From positions 596,531 to 660,530 of the forward strand of contig NZ_DALZYX010000001.1 in assembly GCF_031987975.1 (NCBI RefSeq): a DNA stretch of 64,000 bases, given 5' to 3'. Position numbers and translations under genes: made by a program. The stretch is from Pseudescherichia sp031987975. GTDB lineage: Bacteria; Pseudomonadota; Gammaproteobacteria; Enterobacterales; Enterobacteriaceae. Positions 1-8,958 of the stretch are shown here, piece after piece (within the stretch, counting starts at the first letter, position 1; each line of letters starts with the position of its first letter). The notes under the pieces were generated by a model that was not told where the DNA came from, searched no databases, and saw only the letters and a program-made list of their open reading frames with translations.

Positions 1-34
1 TACCCCGGCGGGCGTCTACTATTAATTCGATAAG

Positions 35-52
35 CCAGCGCTACGGCGCTGG
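35..52. other. perfect hairpin upstream of ftnA
   Basis: Seven-base-pair GC-rich inverted repeat with a TACG loop. Neither side has a T-run, so it is not a convincing intrinsic terminator. It may be the 3' hairpin of a transcript that begins outside the window. Function unknown. Confidence 0.35.
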
Positions 53-63
53 TAAATAATAAG

Positions 64-82
64 AACAACGATTCTCATTTAT
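64..82. promoter_or_regulatory. candidate Fur box upstream of ftnA
   Basis: On the minus strand this 19-mer matches about 12 of 19 positions of the classical Fur box, with the core AATGAGAATCGTT. In E. coli, Fur-iron activates ftnA by displacing H-NS from an AT-rich upstream region. The stretch from here to the start codon is similarly AT-rich. The site is inferred from sequence only. Confidence 0.4.
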
Positions 83-221
83 ATATTAAATAAGCGCCAA
101 TGCGTGTTATTCCCATTCGTATTTTTAAAAAGAACTTTTTTATTTTACCTTTTGCAAATAATTTAATAACAAATTATAGTGGCGGCACGTAATTCTTCCC
201 CGCCTGTTATGGAATAACACC

Positions 222-719
222 ATGCTTAAACATGAAATGATTGAACAGCTCAACGAGCAGATGAATCTTGAACTTTACTCCTCTTTGCTTTATCAGCAGA
301 TGAGCGCCTGGTGTAGCTATAACAGCTTTGAAGGTGCCGCTGCGTTTCTGCGTCGCCATGCGCAGGAGGAGATGACCCACATGCAGCGCCTGTTTGACTA
401 CCTGACCGATACCGGCAGCCTGCCGCGCATTAATACCGTTCCGACGCCATTCGCTGAGTATGCCTCGCTGGATGAACTGTTTCGCGCCACCTACGAGCAT
501 GAACAGCTAATAAGTCGCCAGATTAATGCCCTGGCCCATTTCGCAATGACCAACCAGGATTATCCGACCTTTAATTTCCTGCAATGGTATGTGGCCGAGC
601 AGCACGAAGAAGAGAAGTTATTCAAATCAGTTATCGATAAGCTTTCGCTGGCCGGTAAAAGTGGCGAAGGACTCTATTTCATTGATAAAGAGCTTTCCAC
701 TCTCGACGTACAAAACTAA
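222..719 (+). CDS. ftnA: bacterial non-heme ferritin FtnA
   Basis: Cytoplasmic ferritin that oxidises Fe(II) and stores ferric iron in a 24-subunit shell. The 165-residue length equals that of E. coli FtnA and the sequence is near-identical across the four-helix bundle. Ferroxidase ligands are visible at Glu17, Glu50 and His53 (in the EEMTH motif), with further acidic residues in the EQHEEEKLF helix near residue 130. It is monocistronic, with its own terminator just downstream and an AT-rich leader holding a possible Fur site. No oddities seen. Confidence 0.97.
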   Translation: MLKHEMIEQLNEQMNLELYSSLLYQQMSAWCSYNSFEGAAAFLRRHAQEEMTHMQRLFDYLTDTGSLPRINTVPTPFAEYASLDELFRATYEHEQLISRQINALAHFAMTNQDYPTFNFLQWYVAEQHEEEKLFKSVIDKLSLAGKSGEGLYFIDKELSTLDVQN

Positions 720-726
720 TTATTCG

Positions 727-747
727 GGCGGTGCCATGCACCGCCTT
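727..747 (+). terminator. hairpin terminator after ftnA
   Basis: Stem GGCGGTG/CACCGCC with a five-base loop, starting 8 bp after the ftnA stop and followed by TTAATTAA. The T-run is short, so termination strength is uncertain. Confidence 0.6.
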
Positions 748-812
748 AATTAACTCTGATTTACCTTAGCTATTAATTTTTTACCCCGCACATAATATAC
801 CCTCTAAAAAAA

Positions 813-876
813 CGTATCATTATCTTTACAGTGCTTGTAACGGTGGTTTGACGTCGACGCTGTTTTGCCTTACTCT
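813..876 (+). promoter_or_regulatory. candidate tyrP promoter with TyrR boxes
   Basis: Two imperfect TyrR-type boxes (consensus TGTAAA-N6-TTTACA) lie in tandem: 813-830, whose right arm TTTACA is perfect, and 836-853, TGTAAC-N6-TTGACG. The second overlaps a possible -35 (TTGACG, 848-853) that is 17 bp from TACTCT (871-876). E. coli tyrP is controlled by TyrR through two adjacent boxes, so the arrangement fits, but the call is by eye. Confidence 0.45.
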
Positions 877-919
877 GCGCCGCACAATTTTGGTGCGCAG
901 TTCAGGTGTAAAAAGAAGC

Positions 920-2131
920 GTGAAAAACAGGACTTTTGGCAGTATGTTTATCGTTGCCGGGACCACGATTGGTGCCGGTATGCTGGCGATGCCGCTGGCC
1001 GCCGCGGGCGTTGGTTTTGGCGTAACGCTGGCGTTACTATTTTGCCTGTGGGGGCTGATGTGCTACACCGCCCTGCTGCTGCTGGAGGTCTACCAGCACG
1101 TTCCGGCCGATACCGGTCTCGGGACGTTGGCCCGCCGTTACCTTGGACGCTATGGACAATGGGCCACCGGGTTTAGCATGCTGTTTTTGATGTATGCCCT
1201 GACGGCGGCCTACATGAGCGGCGCGGGGGAGCTTCTGGCCTCCAGCCTGAGTGAGTGGCTGAGCCTCTCCGTATCCCCCACCACCGGCGTCCTGCTGTTT
1301 ACCCTGGTCGCTGGCGGCGTAGTCTGCATCGGCACCGCGCTGGTGGATCTTTTCAACCGTTTTCTATTTAGCGCCAAGCTGATCTTCCTCATCGTAATGC
1401 TGGCCCTGCTGATGCCGCACGTGCATAAGGTAAATCTCCTGACGCTGCCGCTTGAGAAGGGACTGGCGCTCTCGGCTATCCCGGTGATTTTTACCTCATT
1501 TGGTTTTCACGGCAGCGTGCCGAGCATCGTTAGCTACATGAACGGCAACGTGCAGAAGCTGCGCTGGGTATTTATTACCGGCAGCGCTATTCCGCTGGTG
1601 GCCTATATCTTCTGGCAGCTGGCAACCCTGGGCAGCATCGACTCTACGACCTTCTTTGGCCTGATGGCTAACAGCGCCGGGCTTAACGGCCTGTTGCAGG
1701 CGCTGCGCGACGTCGTCGCCTCGCCGCACGTAGAGCTGGCGGTGCACCTGTTTGCCGATCTGGCATTGGCAACCTCGTTTCTGGGGGTGACTCTGGGCCT
1801 ATTTGACTACCTGGCCGATCTCTTCAACCGTCGCAACAACGCAGCGGGCAGGCTACAGACCGGGGCAATTACCTTCTTGCCGCCGCTGGCCTTTGCCCTC
1901 TTCTATCCGCGTGGTTTTGTCATGGCGCTGGGGTATGCGGGCGTGGCGCTGGCCGTGCTGGCGCTGCTGATCCCTTCTCTGCTGGCATGGCAGAGCCGCA
2001 AGCACACGCCACCGACGGGATACCGCGTTCGGGGCGGTAAACCAGCTCTGCTGCTGGTGCTCTTCTGCGGCGTAGCGGTAATTGCGATTCAGTGTGGTAT
2101 TGCAGCGGGACTGCTGCCAGAGGTGGGTTAA
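920..2131 (+). CDS. tyrP: tyrosine-specific transport protein TyrP
   Basis: Inner-membrane tyrosine/proton symporter of the hydroxy/aromatic amino acid permease family, with about eleven hydrophobic segments. I chose the GTG at 920 because translation from there gives 403 residues starting VKNRTFGSMF, matching the E. coli protein in start and length. The in-frame TTG at 848 would lie inside the likely promoter and TyrR region. The N-terminal segment GTTIGAGMLAMPLA is the conserved first-helix motif of the family. The gene stands alone and is followed by a hairpin shared with convergent yecA. Confidence 0.95.
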   Translation: MKNRTFGSMFIVAGTTIGAGMLAMPLAAAGVGFGVTLALLFCLWGLMCYTALLLLEVYQHVPADTGLGTLARRYLGRYGQWATGFSMLFLMYALTAAYMSGAGELLASSLSEWLSLSVSPTTGVLLFTLVAGGVVCIGTALVDLFNRFLFSAKLIFLIVMLALLMPHVHKVNLLTLPLEKGLALSAIPVIFTSFGFHGSVPSIVSYMNGNVQKLRWVFITGSAIPLVAYIFWQLATLGSIDSTTFFGLMANSAGLNGLLQALRDVVASPHVELAVHLFADLALATSFLGVTLGLFDYLADLFNRRNNAAGRLQTGAITFLPPLAFALFYPRGFVMALGYAGVALAVLALLIPSLLAWQSRKHTPPTGYRVRGGKPALLLVLFCGVAVIAIQCGIAAGLLPEVG

Positions 2132-2132
2132 C

Positions 2133-2161
2133 AAAAAGGGCGCACGATACGGTGCGCCCTT
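2133..2161 (-). terminator. bidirectional terminator between tyrP and yecA
   Basis: Eight-base-pair stem GGGCGCAC/GTGCGCCC with a six-base loop. Five A residues on its left side give a U-run for transcripts coming from yecA on the minus strand. The plus-strand side has only TT, so it is stronger for yecA than for tyrP. Confidence 0.75.
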
Positions 2162-2168
2162 GCAGTTA

Positions 2169-2834
2169 TCAGTGCAGACAGCACTGCTTGTATTTTTTAC
2201 CGCTGCCGCACGGGCAGGGATCGTTACGTCCTACCTTATCCCCGTTGACGATCGGCTGTTTTACCGCACGCTCCTGCTGATTGTCAGCCCAGTAGTCAAA
2301 CAGCGCCAACGCAGCAGGTTTCAACGCCTCGACGCTCGCCTCGAAGGCCTCCGGAGTCATCTCTTCCACGCGAGTAAAGTTCTCTTCTTTGCCATGCAGG
2401 GCAATGGCCTCCAGCGCAGGCTGTAACGACGCGGGCAGCGAGGACCAGTCGCTGAGCGACACGCCGCGCATATAGCCGAAGCACCACTCTTCAACGATGC
2501 TGAGATCCTGGCCTTCAATGGTGCGGGTGCCAAACAGCGGCTCAAACTGTTCCGGATAATCGGCAAGACGCTCGGCAATATCATTCATATGCTGGAACGA
2601 GAGCATCATAAAACGCTCCATCTCTTTCTCAGATGACCAGCGTGGTACGTGATTCGCCCCACCCCAGATGGCTACCAGCCACTCGCTTGGCTCAATCTCC
2701 GTCGGCGCGCTCAGCACTGCGGTAAGCAGGCCGTCCAGCTCCGCGACATCGACAATCGACGCATCGTTACTGTACTTTGCCAGCACGTCGTCCAGCCACT
2801 CCAGCTCTTGCTCATTCAGCGGTCCGGTTTTCAT
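2169..2834 (-). CDS. yecA: UPF0149 family protein YecA with SEC-C zinc motif
   Basis: 221 residues, the same as E. coli YecA. Residues 1 to about 190 form the UPF0149 (YgfB/YecA) helical domain. The last 20 residues are a SEC-C metal-binding motif (PCPCGSGKKYKQCCLH) like the one at the SecA C-terminus. E. coli YecA has been reported to bind metal and associate with ribosomes, but its physiological role is unsettled. The start is supported by a GAGG ribosome site nine bases upstream and a good promoter at 2866-2894. Confidence 0.94.
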   Translation of the reverse strand: MKTGPLNEQELEWLDDVLAKYSNDASIVDVAELDGLLTAVLSAPTEIEPSEWLVAIWGGANHVPRWSSEKEMERFMMLSFQHMNDIAERLADYPEQFEPLFGTRTIEGQDLSIVEEWCFGYMRGVSLSDWSSLPASLQPALEAIALHGKEENFTRVEEMTPEAFEASVEALKPAALALFDYWADNQQERAVKQPIVNGDKVGRNDPCPCGSGKKYKQCCLH

Positions 2835-2865
2835 AGTTTACTACCTCAGTTTGGGGCGGGCGCAT

Positions 2866-2894
2866 ATGATAGACCATAGCAGATCGCAGAACAA
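2866..2894 (-). promoter_or_regulatory. candidate sigma70 promoter of yecA
   Basis: Minus-strand TTGTTC, 17-bp spacer, TATCAT, ending about 32 bp before the yecA start codon. Near-consensus by eye. Confidence 0.55.
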
Positions 2895-2917
2895 ACAAAC
2901 CAGGAAGCAAGAAAGAG

Positions 2918-2934
2918 GCTTATTGCAGATAAGC
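2918..2934 (-). terminator. weak hairpin downstream of the dynamin operon
   Basis: GCTTAT/ATAAGC six-base-pair stem with a five-base loop. On the minus strand it is followed by the T-rich CTCTTTCTT. It is the only terminator-like structure after the three-gene operon ending at 3033, and the stem is weak. Confidence 0.3.
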
Positions 2935-3032
2935 AAAGGATTTTTACTGAATAAAAGTCTACCTCTTTTGATTTAGCCGATGATAGATATTCTGCCGTCT
3001 TTTCACCTGTTTCCTTCGACGAGTACAGGCAA

Positions 3033-3668
3033 TCAAATATGCTGCAAAATAAATAGCGCGGCCACGCTTATAAGGATAAGCGTATTCAAAACCGTAAATC
3101 CAGCGGCCAGCTTGCCCCAGCGGCGGTTTATCTGTAACTCCGTACGCTGTTTATACTCTAAAGTCAGTAGCTGCTGATGTAGCGCCCCGGTCTCTTCCAT
3201 GAGTAGTGTTAGCGTTACGTTTTGCGTCTGGAGTTCAGCGCTCTGCTGGAGCAGTTGTTCCAGGATGCGGTGCAGTTGCTGGATCTGCTCCTGATGATGC
3301 TTACTGCTCTGCTGCTGGAGGATGTCATGCTGAGCGGCGGTATGTGTTTTGTTCTCCGCCAGACTACTCAGTAAAGTACGACAAAGCGTTTGGGTATCAT
3401 CGTTGGCATCAGTAAGTTCTCGGGTCTGCTCATCAAGCTTGTCGGAAAGTGTCTCAAGCGGCCCATTCAGTTTTTTAAAATCAGCGGTTAGTTTCCGCTC
3501 GAGATTAAAGAGCTTAGTATTACTGTCGTCGAGACTCTCTTTCTGCACGTCCAGTTCACGTCGCAAATGCGCCAAAAAAAGATCCTCTACCAGCTGATCC
3601 AGTAACTTTTCGTCGTTGGCCGTTTCGGCTACAGCGAGATTTTTATTCAACTTTAATGCTCTCTTCAT
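3033..3668 (-). CDS. tail-anchored coiled-coil protein of the dynamin operon
   Basis: 211 residues, not recognised as a named family. Residues 25-180 are polar, Leu/Gln/Glu-rich and strongly coiled-coil in character. Residues about 188-208 form a single hydrophobic helix followed by only a short tail, so the protein should be anchored in the inner membrane by its C-terminus with the coiled coil in the cytoplasm. Its start overlaps the end of the preceding GTPase gene by 26 bp, implying translational coupling and a shared complex. I infer a membrane adaptor or spacer for the two dynamin-like GTPases. Confidence 0.75.
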   Translation of the reverse strand: MKRALKLNKNLAVAETANDEKLLDQLVEDLFLAHLRRELDVQKESLDDSNTKLFNLERKLTADFKKLNGPLETLSDKLDEQTRELTDANDDTQTLCRTLLSSLAENKTHTAAQHDILQQQSSKHHQEQIQQLHRILEQLLQQSAELQTQNVTLTLLMEETGALHQQLLTLEYKQRTELQINRRWGKLAAGFTVLNTLILISVAALFILQHI

Positions 3669-5529
3669 CTAAGGATTTTACGTAATCAAAATCGTTGTTT
3701 AACGCTTTATACATCAGCAGCCAGGCGAGGCGCTCACTGCGGGAGATATGCGGGCTTTTAACGTTACGCTCGATCTCTTGCGCCCGGTTATTTTTTGCCA
3801 AAAGAATAACGCTCAGAAATTTTTTACTCTCACGATGCCGTTGAGAATAGTCCGCTAACGATACGTCAAACTCCTGTTTGCGTTGGACGAGCCGTGACTG
3901 CATACGCGCCATTTTTCTCAACAGCTCCTCAACGATATGCACCAGCCGACCAGCAGTACGCTCAGCCTTATTAATATTTTTGTTCAGGGCATACTCTTCG
4001 GCATCGAACTTAACCATAATACGTGCGTGAAAAAGCGCCGTTAAGCAATTGGCGTCTTTGCGGCATGCCTCATTAATCTCATTCTGATCTTCCCGGCGTG
4101 TTTTATCGAGAAAATAGGTATCAAACCAGTAGCCATTCAGTCTGGTTAAGACCCGGTCAAGATTAGACATTTCAGGCACCCTTTCAAGGGGGAGCTGGTA
4201 AGTCTCCAGCAGTTCACCCCAGTGTTTGCTGTATGTTTCACGACATTCACAAATCTGAGACTTAAGAGCATCGAGAGACGGCGATGCGTAGTGCGCAATA
4301 ATCGAAGACGCGCTCGAGTATTCATGAAAATCTTTATTTAACGCATCGTCACGCTTATGCATTAGCGCTTGCTGCTTTGCTTTTAGATTCTGAAGATTAG
4401 CGTTATTACGACCCACCCGCTTCTCATACATATCGACACACTCTTCTAAATCCAAGAGTTGCTGACGCAGCGACGCTTTTTCCTTTTCGTAATGCTCCTT
4501 TTCAACCTCTATCTGCTGCTGAATAATATGCGGCAGCGCGTAGCCCGTGCGTAAGCGTGAAAGCGGGTTGGTCGCATGGTGCAAAGAGTCGAGCAAATCC
4601 TGCAACACGTCCTTTCGCAAATCACGGCACTGGCGGGTAAAGTCGTCGTTTCCAGCATTGATGGCTAACCAGGTGTGGCCGCACTCGACGGGATAGATCA
4701 GTTCGCTGATATTTTCAGGCAGGCCCAGCTCCATAGTATTGATTTGTTCTAGCAAAAACGTCCGCATGGCTTTTTTATCAAAACGCTTCTGCTTGATAAG
4801 ACGCTGGAGTGTGGCATCAGAATAGGCCCTGGTCAGGACAATCTTATAGCGGTGACGTTGCCAGTGCCAGTCGTTCAGCAGAGCATTGTCCAGCTCTTCC
4901 GGCTTCAGGAAGGCCAATGAATCGGCCTTGCCGGTTAACAGAACGACGTCAGCAGAGGCCAGATAGCGGCTGGCAAGCTTATTGACATAATACTGCTCGT
5001 TGGCATTAGTTGAATGCGTGCCCGGTAAATCCCGTATCAGCAGCTGAGCGCTGCTCTGCTGCTGAGGATCGAAAAAACGGCGCGGCAGGAAAACATCCAC
5101 GCTATCAAATTCCCTCATCCCCTGCTCGACCTGCTGACGGAAGCTGGCAAAGATAGCCTTCGCCTCCTCGTCGTTAAACCGGGTTGCGCCGTTCTCACGA
5201 TGGCTGAAATACCAGAAGTCGTCTTTCGCCATGCGGTAGCGGTAGGTTCGGGCCGTGGACATGGTACCCAAATCCTGTTCGCCGCGTAGCAAGGTATTAA
5301 GCTCGGTGAAGCGATCGTCACGAATGCCCAGCAGCGTCAGAATCAATGAGGTTTTACCCGCCTGAGCGGGTCCGTATAAGATCACTGAAACCTGCCTGCT
5401 GGCATTGTTTGTCGTCTGGATTAGCCGCTGGGCGTCAAACTTTTGCAGGAAATCAACAAAACTCTTTTCCGCCCACCGATAACGTTCCTGGCTAAGATCA
5501 GCCCAGGATTTTTCGGACGTGAGTTTCAT
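3643..5529 (-). CDS. dynamin-like GTPase, second of a tandem pair
   Basis: 628-residue P-loop GTPase. G1 is GPAQAGKTS (residues 53-61). The G2 threonine lies in the GTMSTARTY segment near 88-96. G3 is DLPG (167-170), and a G4-like LTRAYSD lies near 232-238. The rest (about 340-600) is long helical and coiled-coil sequence, as in dynamin-superfamily stalks, with no clear transmembrane helix. It overlaps both neighbours (32 bp with the upstream GTPase, 26 bp with the coiled-coil gene). Paired bacterial dynamins include the LeoABC type, but I cannot establish orthology. Likely membrane remodelling or defence. Confidence 0.75.
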   Translation of the reverse strand: MKLTSEKSWADLSQERYRWAEKSFVDFLQKFDAQRLIQTTNNASRQVSVILYGPAQAGKTSLILTLLGIRDDRFTELNTLLRGEQDLGTMSTARTYRYRMAKDDFWYFSHRENGATRFNDEEAKAIFASFRQQVEQGMREFDSVDVFLPRRFFDPQQQSSAQLLIRDLPGTHSTNANEQYYVNKLASRYLASADVVLLTGKADSLAFLKPEELDNALLNDWHWQRHRYKIVLTRAYSDATLQRLIKQKRFDKKAMRTFLLEQINTMELGLPENISELIYPVECGHTWLAINAGNDDFTRQCRDLRKDVLQDLLDSLHHATNPLSRLRTGYALPHIIQQQIEVEKEHYEKEKASLRQQLLDLEECVDMYEKRVGRNNANLQNLKAKQQALMHKRDDALNKDFHEYSSASSIIAHYASPSLDALKSQICECRETYSKHWGELLETYQLPLERVPEMSNLDRVLTRLNGYWFDTYFLDKTRREDQNEINEACRKDANCLTALFHARIMVKFDAEEYALNKNINKAERTAGRLVHIVEELLRKMARMQSRLVQRKQEFDVSLADYSQRHRESKKFLSVILLAKNNRAQEIERNVKSPHISRSERLAWLLMYKALNNDFDYVKSLDEESIKVE

Positions 5530-7585
5530 ACAGTTTTGCTTCCTTTTGGGCGGCCGCCAGTTTCTTAATAGCGAGCGTTAACGCGCTGCGATTTGCCAGA
5601 GCATCCGTTTCGCCAAACATTTGCTTCAGGTTGTATGCAATATGCTCGCGCAGCTCACCAATCCTATCCTGATAATTGCCGATTACGGTTTGTTCGTTAT
5701 GGAACGACAGCTCTTCCATCCCACGACGAATGTAGTAAATCTGCGCTTTATCGCTGTCACGAATCACCCCCGTGAGTTGATAGATGCCATAGGCCACGCT
5801 AGCAACCAGCGCTGCTTTACCTATAAGCGCCAGCGGAGTGAATCCCCCCTCGCTATTTGGCGTACTTTTACCGTCTACCGTTCCATCTGCCGCATCAGCA
5901 CCCAAAAAGGCCATCATCGCTGTTTTTATAGGGTGATATTGCTCGCTGCTGGAAAATAGCGCATCAAAAATTTGTTTAGGTTGGATCTCTTCTGCCAATT
6001 GCGTTGTACAGGCTGGGTCGAACTGGATGGCCAGTTTAGTGCGAGCGCTCTCCAGCATCAGCGCAGGCATAATCTCTAGCGCCGCGGTGAGATTTTTAGG
6101 TGGCGCAATCTGATGCTCTTTGCCCGGTTTTTTAAGCAGCGTGCGCACGCCCGTTATCAGCTCAGGCTCCATTGGCAAATACTGTGTTTGCTTATCCTGA
6201 ACGAGGTACCCCATTCTCCCGGCTGCGGTGGTCGGCAATAGCTGCTGGTCTTCAACGATAGGCAACAGCCCCTGAGCACGCAGCGCCCGGGTATTCACAG
6301 ACGTGAGTGCCTTAAAGTTGTGCTCATGGATGCTAACGTCGCTATACGATCTGTTCCAGGCATCGATGATACGTTGGCTACGTTCGTCATCCACTTCCAG
6401 ACCTCTGAAAGAGAGACGGCGGGCCAAAATTTTAAGGTTATTTTGAAAGCCGACCTCTTCGCTTTTATAGCTCTCTTCACAATACTTAAGTGCATCGGTG
6501 AAGTGCTGGCGAGTCTGCTTTTTGATCGCGGCGCGTAATTTTTGCTCATAAGCCGCGGCGGATTCGTCAAAGCTGTCGAGGATCTCATCCACTATAGACT
6601 CGCGATGCTGCTGCTTCTCCGCCAAGAGTTTCAAATTATCGATAATTTCGACGACATTTTCGTGAATAAGCTTCATGAAATTATCCAGCGCAATCGCTTC
6701 AGATGCGGCGCTGTTGGTAAGCTTACTGGTCACAGTGGCACGCAGTGCATCCACCCAGATATCACTGTTACCAGAACCTGTCGCTACGATATCCTCTTTT
6801 TTCATCCCCGCATTGGGGAAAACACGCTCAGCGGCACTGGTTTTGAGCTGGTCGATTTCATGCTCAGTGAGCAACTCTGTCTTGCTGATGACCACTACCG
6901 GGCCGCGTTCACTGAAGTTATCTCGTAAATCTTGCAGCACGCCAGATTTGCTGTCATTTGCTAATAGCGAGGCGTCGGTCACGAATATGACGCCACGAGC
7001 GTTAACCAGTACGTGGCGCATCATATCTTGCCAGAGATAGTTTTTACTGGTCGTTAATTCATAGCCCGGCAGCAGCGCCCAGGTGATTTGTTCATCGATG
7101 AAGGAACTTTTTCTGCTGATCAGCAGCTTAGGATAGAGCAGCTTAAAGCCTGCTTTTTCATAATGACGAATGCTGTTCCAGTCGCGAAGCAGACTCTGAA
7201 GCTGCTCTCCACCTTCGCCTTTTTGCGACTCCATTTCACCTGTTTCAAGATTGAGACACTGATAGATCACCTGCGGGAAGTCGGCGGGATCGCCATCCAC
7301 CTGTTCGATAAAAAGCGGCACTTGTTCGCCACGACCCGGATTGGGGTCTAACCACTCATCATCAATACCGAGAATCTCTTTCGCCAGGGTAGTTTTGCCC
7401 GCCCCCTGCATACCGGCGATGGCGTAGATGGACTCCTGCTGTAGAAGTATCGTCAACTCAACCTGACGCAAAATATCAGTGATGTAATCGATATTTTCTT
7501 TTTTTTCATTGTTTTCAACAGAGAGTGTCAACGCAGTCAGTAGCGCACCACGAAGATTATGCAAGGTGTTGATATTAATTGACAT
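5498..7585 (-). CDS. dynamin-like GTPase, first of a tandem pair
   Basis: 695 residues from ATG 7585. A GTG 36 bp further upstream has no ribosome site, while GGGAAG lies eight bases before the chosen ATG. G1 is GMQGAGKTT (58-66). A dynamin-like switch segment GRGEQVP follows (84-90). G3 is a degenerate LLPG (171-174) lacking the usual Asp, and G4 is SKTE (234-237). The C-terminal half is helical, with a hydrophobic segment at about 584-608 that could insert into membrane like a dynamin paddle. First gene of the operon. A membrane-remodelling GTPase is inferred; the biological role is unknown. Confidence 0.75.
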   Translation of the reverse strand: MSININTLHNLRGALLTALTLSVENNEKKENIDYITDILRQVELTILLQQESIYAIAGMQGAGKTTLAKEILGIDDEWLDPNPGRGEQVPLFIEQVDGDPADFPQVIYQCLNLETGEMESQKGEGGEQLQSLLRDWNSIRHYEKAGFKLLYPKLLISRKSSFIDEQITWALLPGYELTTSKNYLWQDMMRHVLVNARGVIFVTDASLLANDSKSGVLQDLRDNFSERGPVVVISKTELLTEHEIDQLKTSAAERVFPNAGMKKEDIVATGSGNSDIWVDALRATVTSKLTNSAASEAIALDNFMKLIHENVVEIIDNLKLLAEKQQHRESIVDEILDSFDESAAAYEQKLRAAIKKQTRQHFTDALKYCEESYKSEEVGFQNNLKILARRLSFRGLEVDDERSQRIIDAWNRSYSDVSIHEHNFKALTSVNTRALRAQGLLPIVEDQQLLPTTAAGRMGYLVQDKQTQYLPMEPELITGVRTLLKKPGKEHQIAPPKNLTAALEIMPALMLESARTKLAIQFDPACTTQLAEEIQPKQIFDALFSSSEQYHPIKTAMMAFLGADAADGTVDGKSTPNSEGGFTPLALIGKAALVASVAYGIYQLTGVIRDSDKAQIYYIRRGMEELSFHNEQTVIGNYQDRIGELREHIAYNLKQMFGETDALANRSALTLAIKKLAAAQKEAKLYETHVRKILG

Positions 7586-7823
7586 GAGGAGGTCTTCCCG
7601 ATGGTTAGTATGCCCTATCACGACACGCTTTCATTTCGACCCTCCCTGGCATCTCGCTGGGTCATCAACCCATTGCAGTTAGCCTGCCCGACATCAGAAA
7701 TTTACCTTAAGGAACAGTATGATAAGAAGAAAATCGTGATAGGTTCCGGCGCTAATAATGCCATGAAATTGATATTAATAGGAATGTGGTATGACTATTA
7801 AAAACAGTAGGTAAATCGCAGGC
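7586..7823. other. intergenic region upstream of the dynamin operon
   Basis: About 240 bp of AT-rich sequence between the GTPase start and the tRNA operon terminator. It should hold the promoter of the three-gene operon, but I see no convincing -35/-10 pair. A 66-codon plus-strand reading frame here has no family features and is probably chance. No integrase remnant or tRNA-end repeat is visible. Confidence 0.4.
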
Positions 7824-7849
7824 ACAAAAAAACCACCCGGAGGTGGTTT
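7824..7849 (-). terminator. terminator of the glyW-cysT-leuZ tRNA operon
   Basis: Eight-base-pair stem AAACCACC/GGTGGTTT with a four-base loop. Upstream A residues become a strong U-run on the minus strand, 40 bp after the leuZ 3' end. Confidence 0.85.
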
Positions 7850-7890
7850 GACGACACTGCTTATTGCTTTGATTATTCTTGTCTTTCCCA

Positions 7891-7977
7891 TGGTACCCGG
7901 AGCGGGACTTGAACCCGCACAGCCTTACAGCCGAGGGATTTTAAATCCCTTGTGTCTACCGATTTCACCATCCGGGC
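7891..7977 (-). tRNA. leuZ: tRNA-Leu(UAA)
   Basis: 87 nt on the minus strand with encoded CCA, long variable arm, GGTTCAA T-loop and a TAA anticodon between GGGATT stems. The acceptor begins GCCCGGA. Last gene of the glyW-cysT-leuZ operon; its 3' side faces the accessory dynamin operon. Confidence 0.97.
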
Positions 7978-7989
7978 TCGGGAGGAAAG

Positions 7990-8063
7990 TGGAGGCGCGT
8001 TCCGGAGTCGAACCGGACTAGACGGATTTGCAATCCGCTACATAACCGCTTTGCTAACGCGCC
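7990..8063 (-). tRNA. cysT: tRNA-Cys(GCA)
   Basis: 74 nt with encoded CCA. Acceptor GGCGCGT pairs with ACGCGCC, the anticodon GCA lies in the CGGATTGCAAATCCG stem-loop, and the T-loop GGTTCGA is canonical. It lies 12 bp from leuZ, as in the E. coli operon. Confidence 0.97.
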
Positions 8064-8127
8064 TTAAATCTTTGTCTTTCGACCTGCACCCGCACTATGC
8101 ATTGTCACAGTACCGATGCTTTAAATT

Positions 8128-8203
<76 letters not shown>

Positions 8204-8352
8204 TTATCAGGCGATTATGCTAATCACTTGATTTTACTCTCATCTGGCAAGCTGTGCCGCCGTCTGATGCGATGCATTCTACTTACCTGACGCACTGAGT
8301 CAACGATATTTTTTAAAACCAGGAGCGTTTGCTGAAAATTAAGCCGAAACGA

Positions 8353-8901
8353 TCACTGTTCCAGCAGATCGCCCCGCGCCGCGTTTAAATACTGGAACAT
8401 GGACCACAGGGTCAGCACCGCAGCAACCCACAACAGGCCAATTCCCGCCCACTCTACCCAGGCGTTTGGCCGCCAAAGCATCCATACCAGCGAAGTCATC
8501 TGCGCGGTGGTTTTCACTTTTCCAATCCATGATACCGCCACGCTGCTGCGCTTGCCCAGCTCCGCCATCCACTCACGCAGGGCGGAGATGATGATCTCAC
8601 GAGCGATCATGGTGGCGGCAGGCAGCGTGACCCACCAGGTGTGGTAGTGTTCGGCCACCAGCACCATGGCGATGGCCACCATCACCTTATCCGCCACCGG
8701 GTCGAGGAATGCCCCGAAACGGGTGCTCTGGTTCCAGCGGCGGGCCAGATAACCATCAAACCAGTCGGTTACCGCAGCAACGAGAAAAATCAGTGCACAT
8801 GCGAAAGGAGCCCAGACCACCGGCAGATAAAACGCCACCACAAAGAACGGGATCAGGATGACACGAAAAAGCGTGAGCAACGTTGGGATATTGTATCGCA
8901 T
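8353..8901 (-). CDS. pgsA: CDP-diacylglycerol--glycerol-3-phosphate 3-phosphatidyltransferase
   Basis: Inner-membrane enzyme making phosphatidylglycerophosphate from CDP-diacylglycerol and glycerol-3-phosphate, the committed step to phosphatidylglycerol and cardiolipin. 182 residues as in E. coli. The CDP-alcohol phosphotransferase signature is intact: D-G-x2-A-R-x8-G-x3-D-x3-D within residues 47-75, with about four to six membrane helices. It lies between uvrC and the tRNA operon on the same strand and is likely cotranscribed with uvrY-uvrC in part. Confidence 0.96.
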   Translation of the reverse strand: MRYNIPTLLTLFRVILIPFFVVAFYLPVVWAPFACALIFLVAAVTDWFDGYLARRWNQSTRFGAFLDPVADKVMVAIAMVLVAEHYHTWWVTLPAATMIAREIIISALREWMAELGKRSSVAVSWIGKVKTTAQMTSLVWMLWRPNAWVEWAGIGLLWVAAVLTLWSMFQYLNAARGDLLEQ

Positions 8902-8958
8902 AGTGGCAGGTAACTGTCTGTTGTCAGTAAAAATTAGCCCTATGTTGCTACAGAGCCT

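Noticed and set aside
848..919. upstream TTG start for tyrP
   Set aside because: It would overlap the TyrR/promoter region and add 24 residues absent from E. coli TyrP.
7601..7801. 66-codon plus-strand frame upstream of the dynamin operon
   Set aside because: No ribosome site or family features, and it overlaps the expected promoter region.
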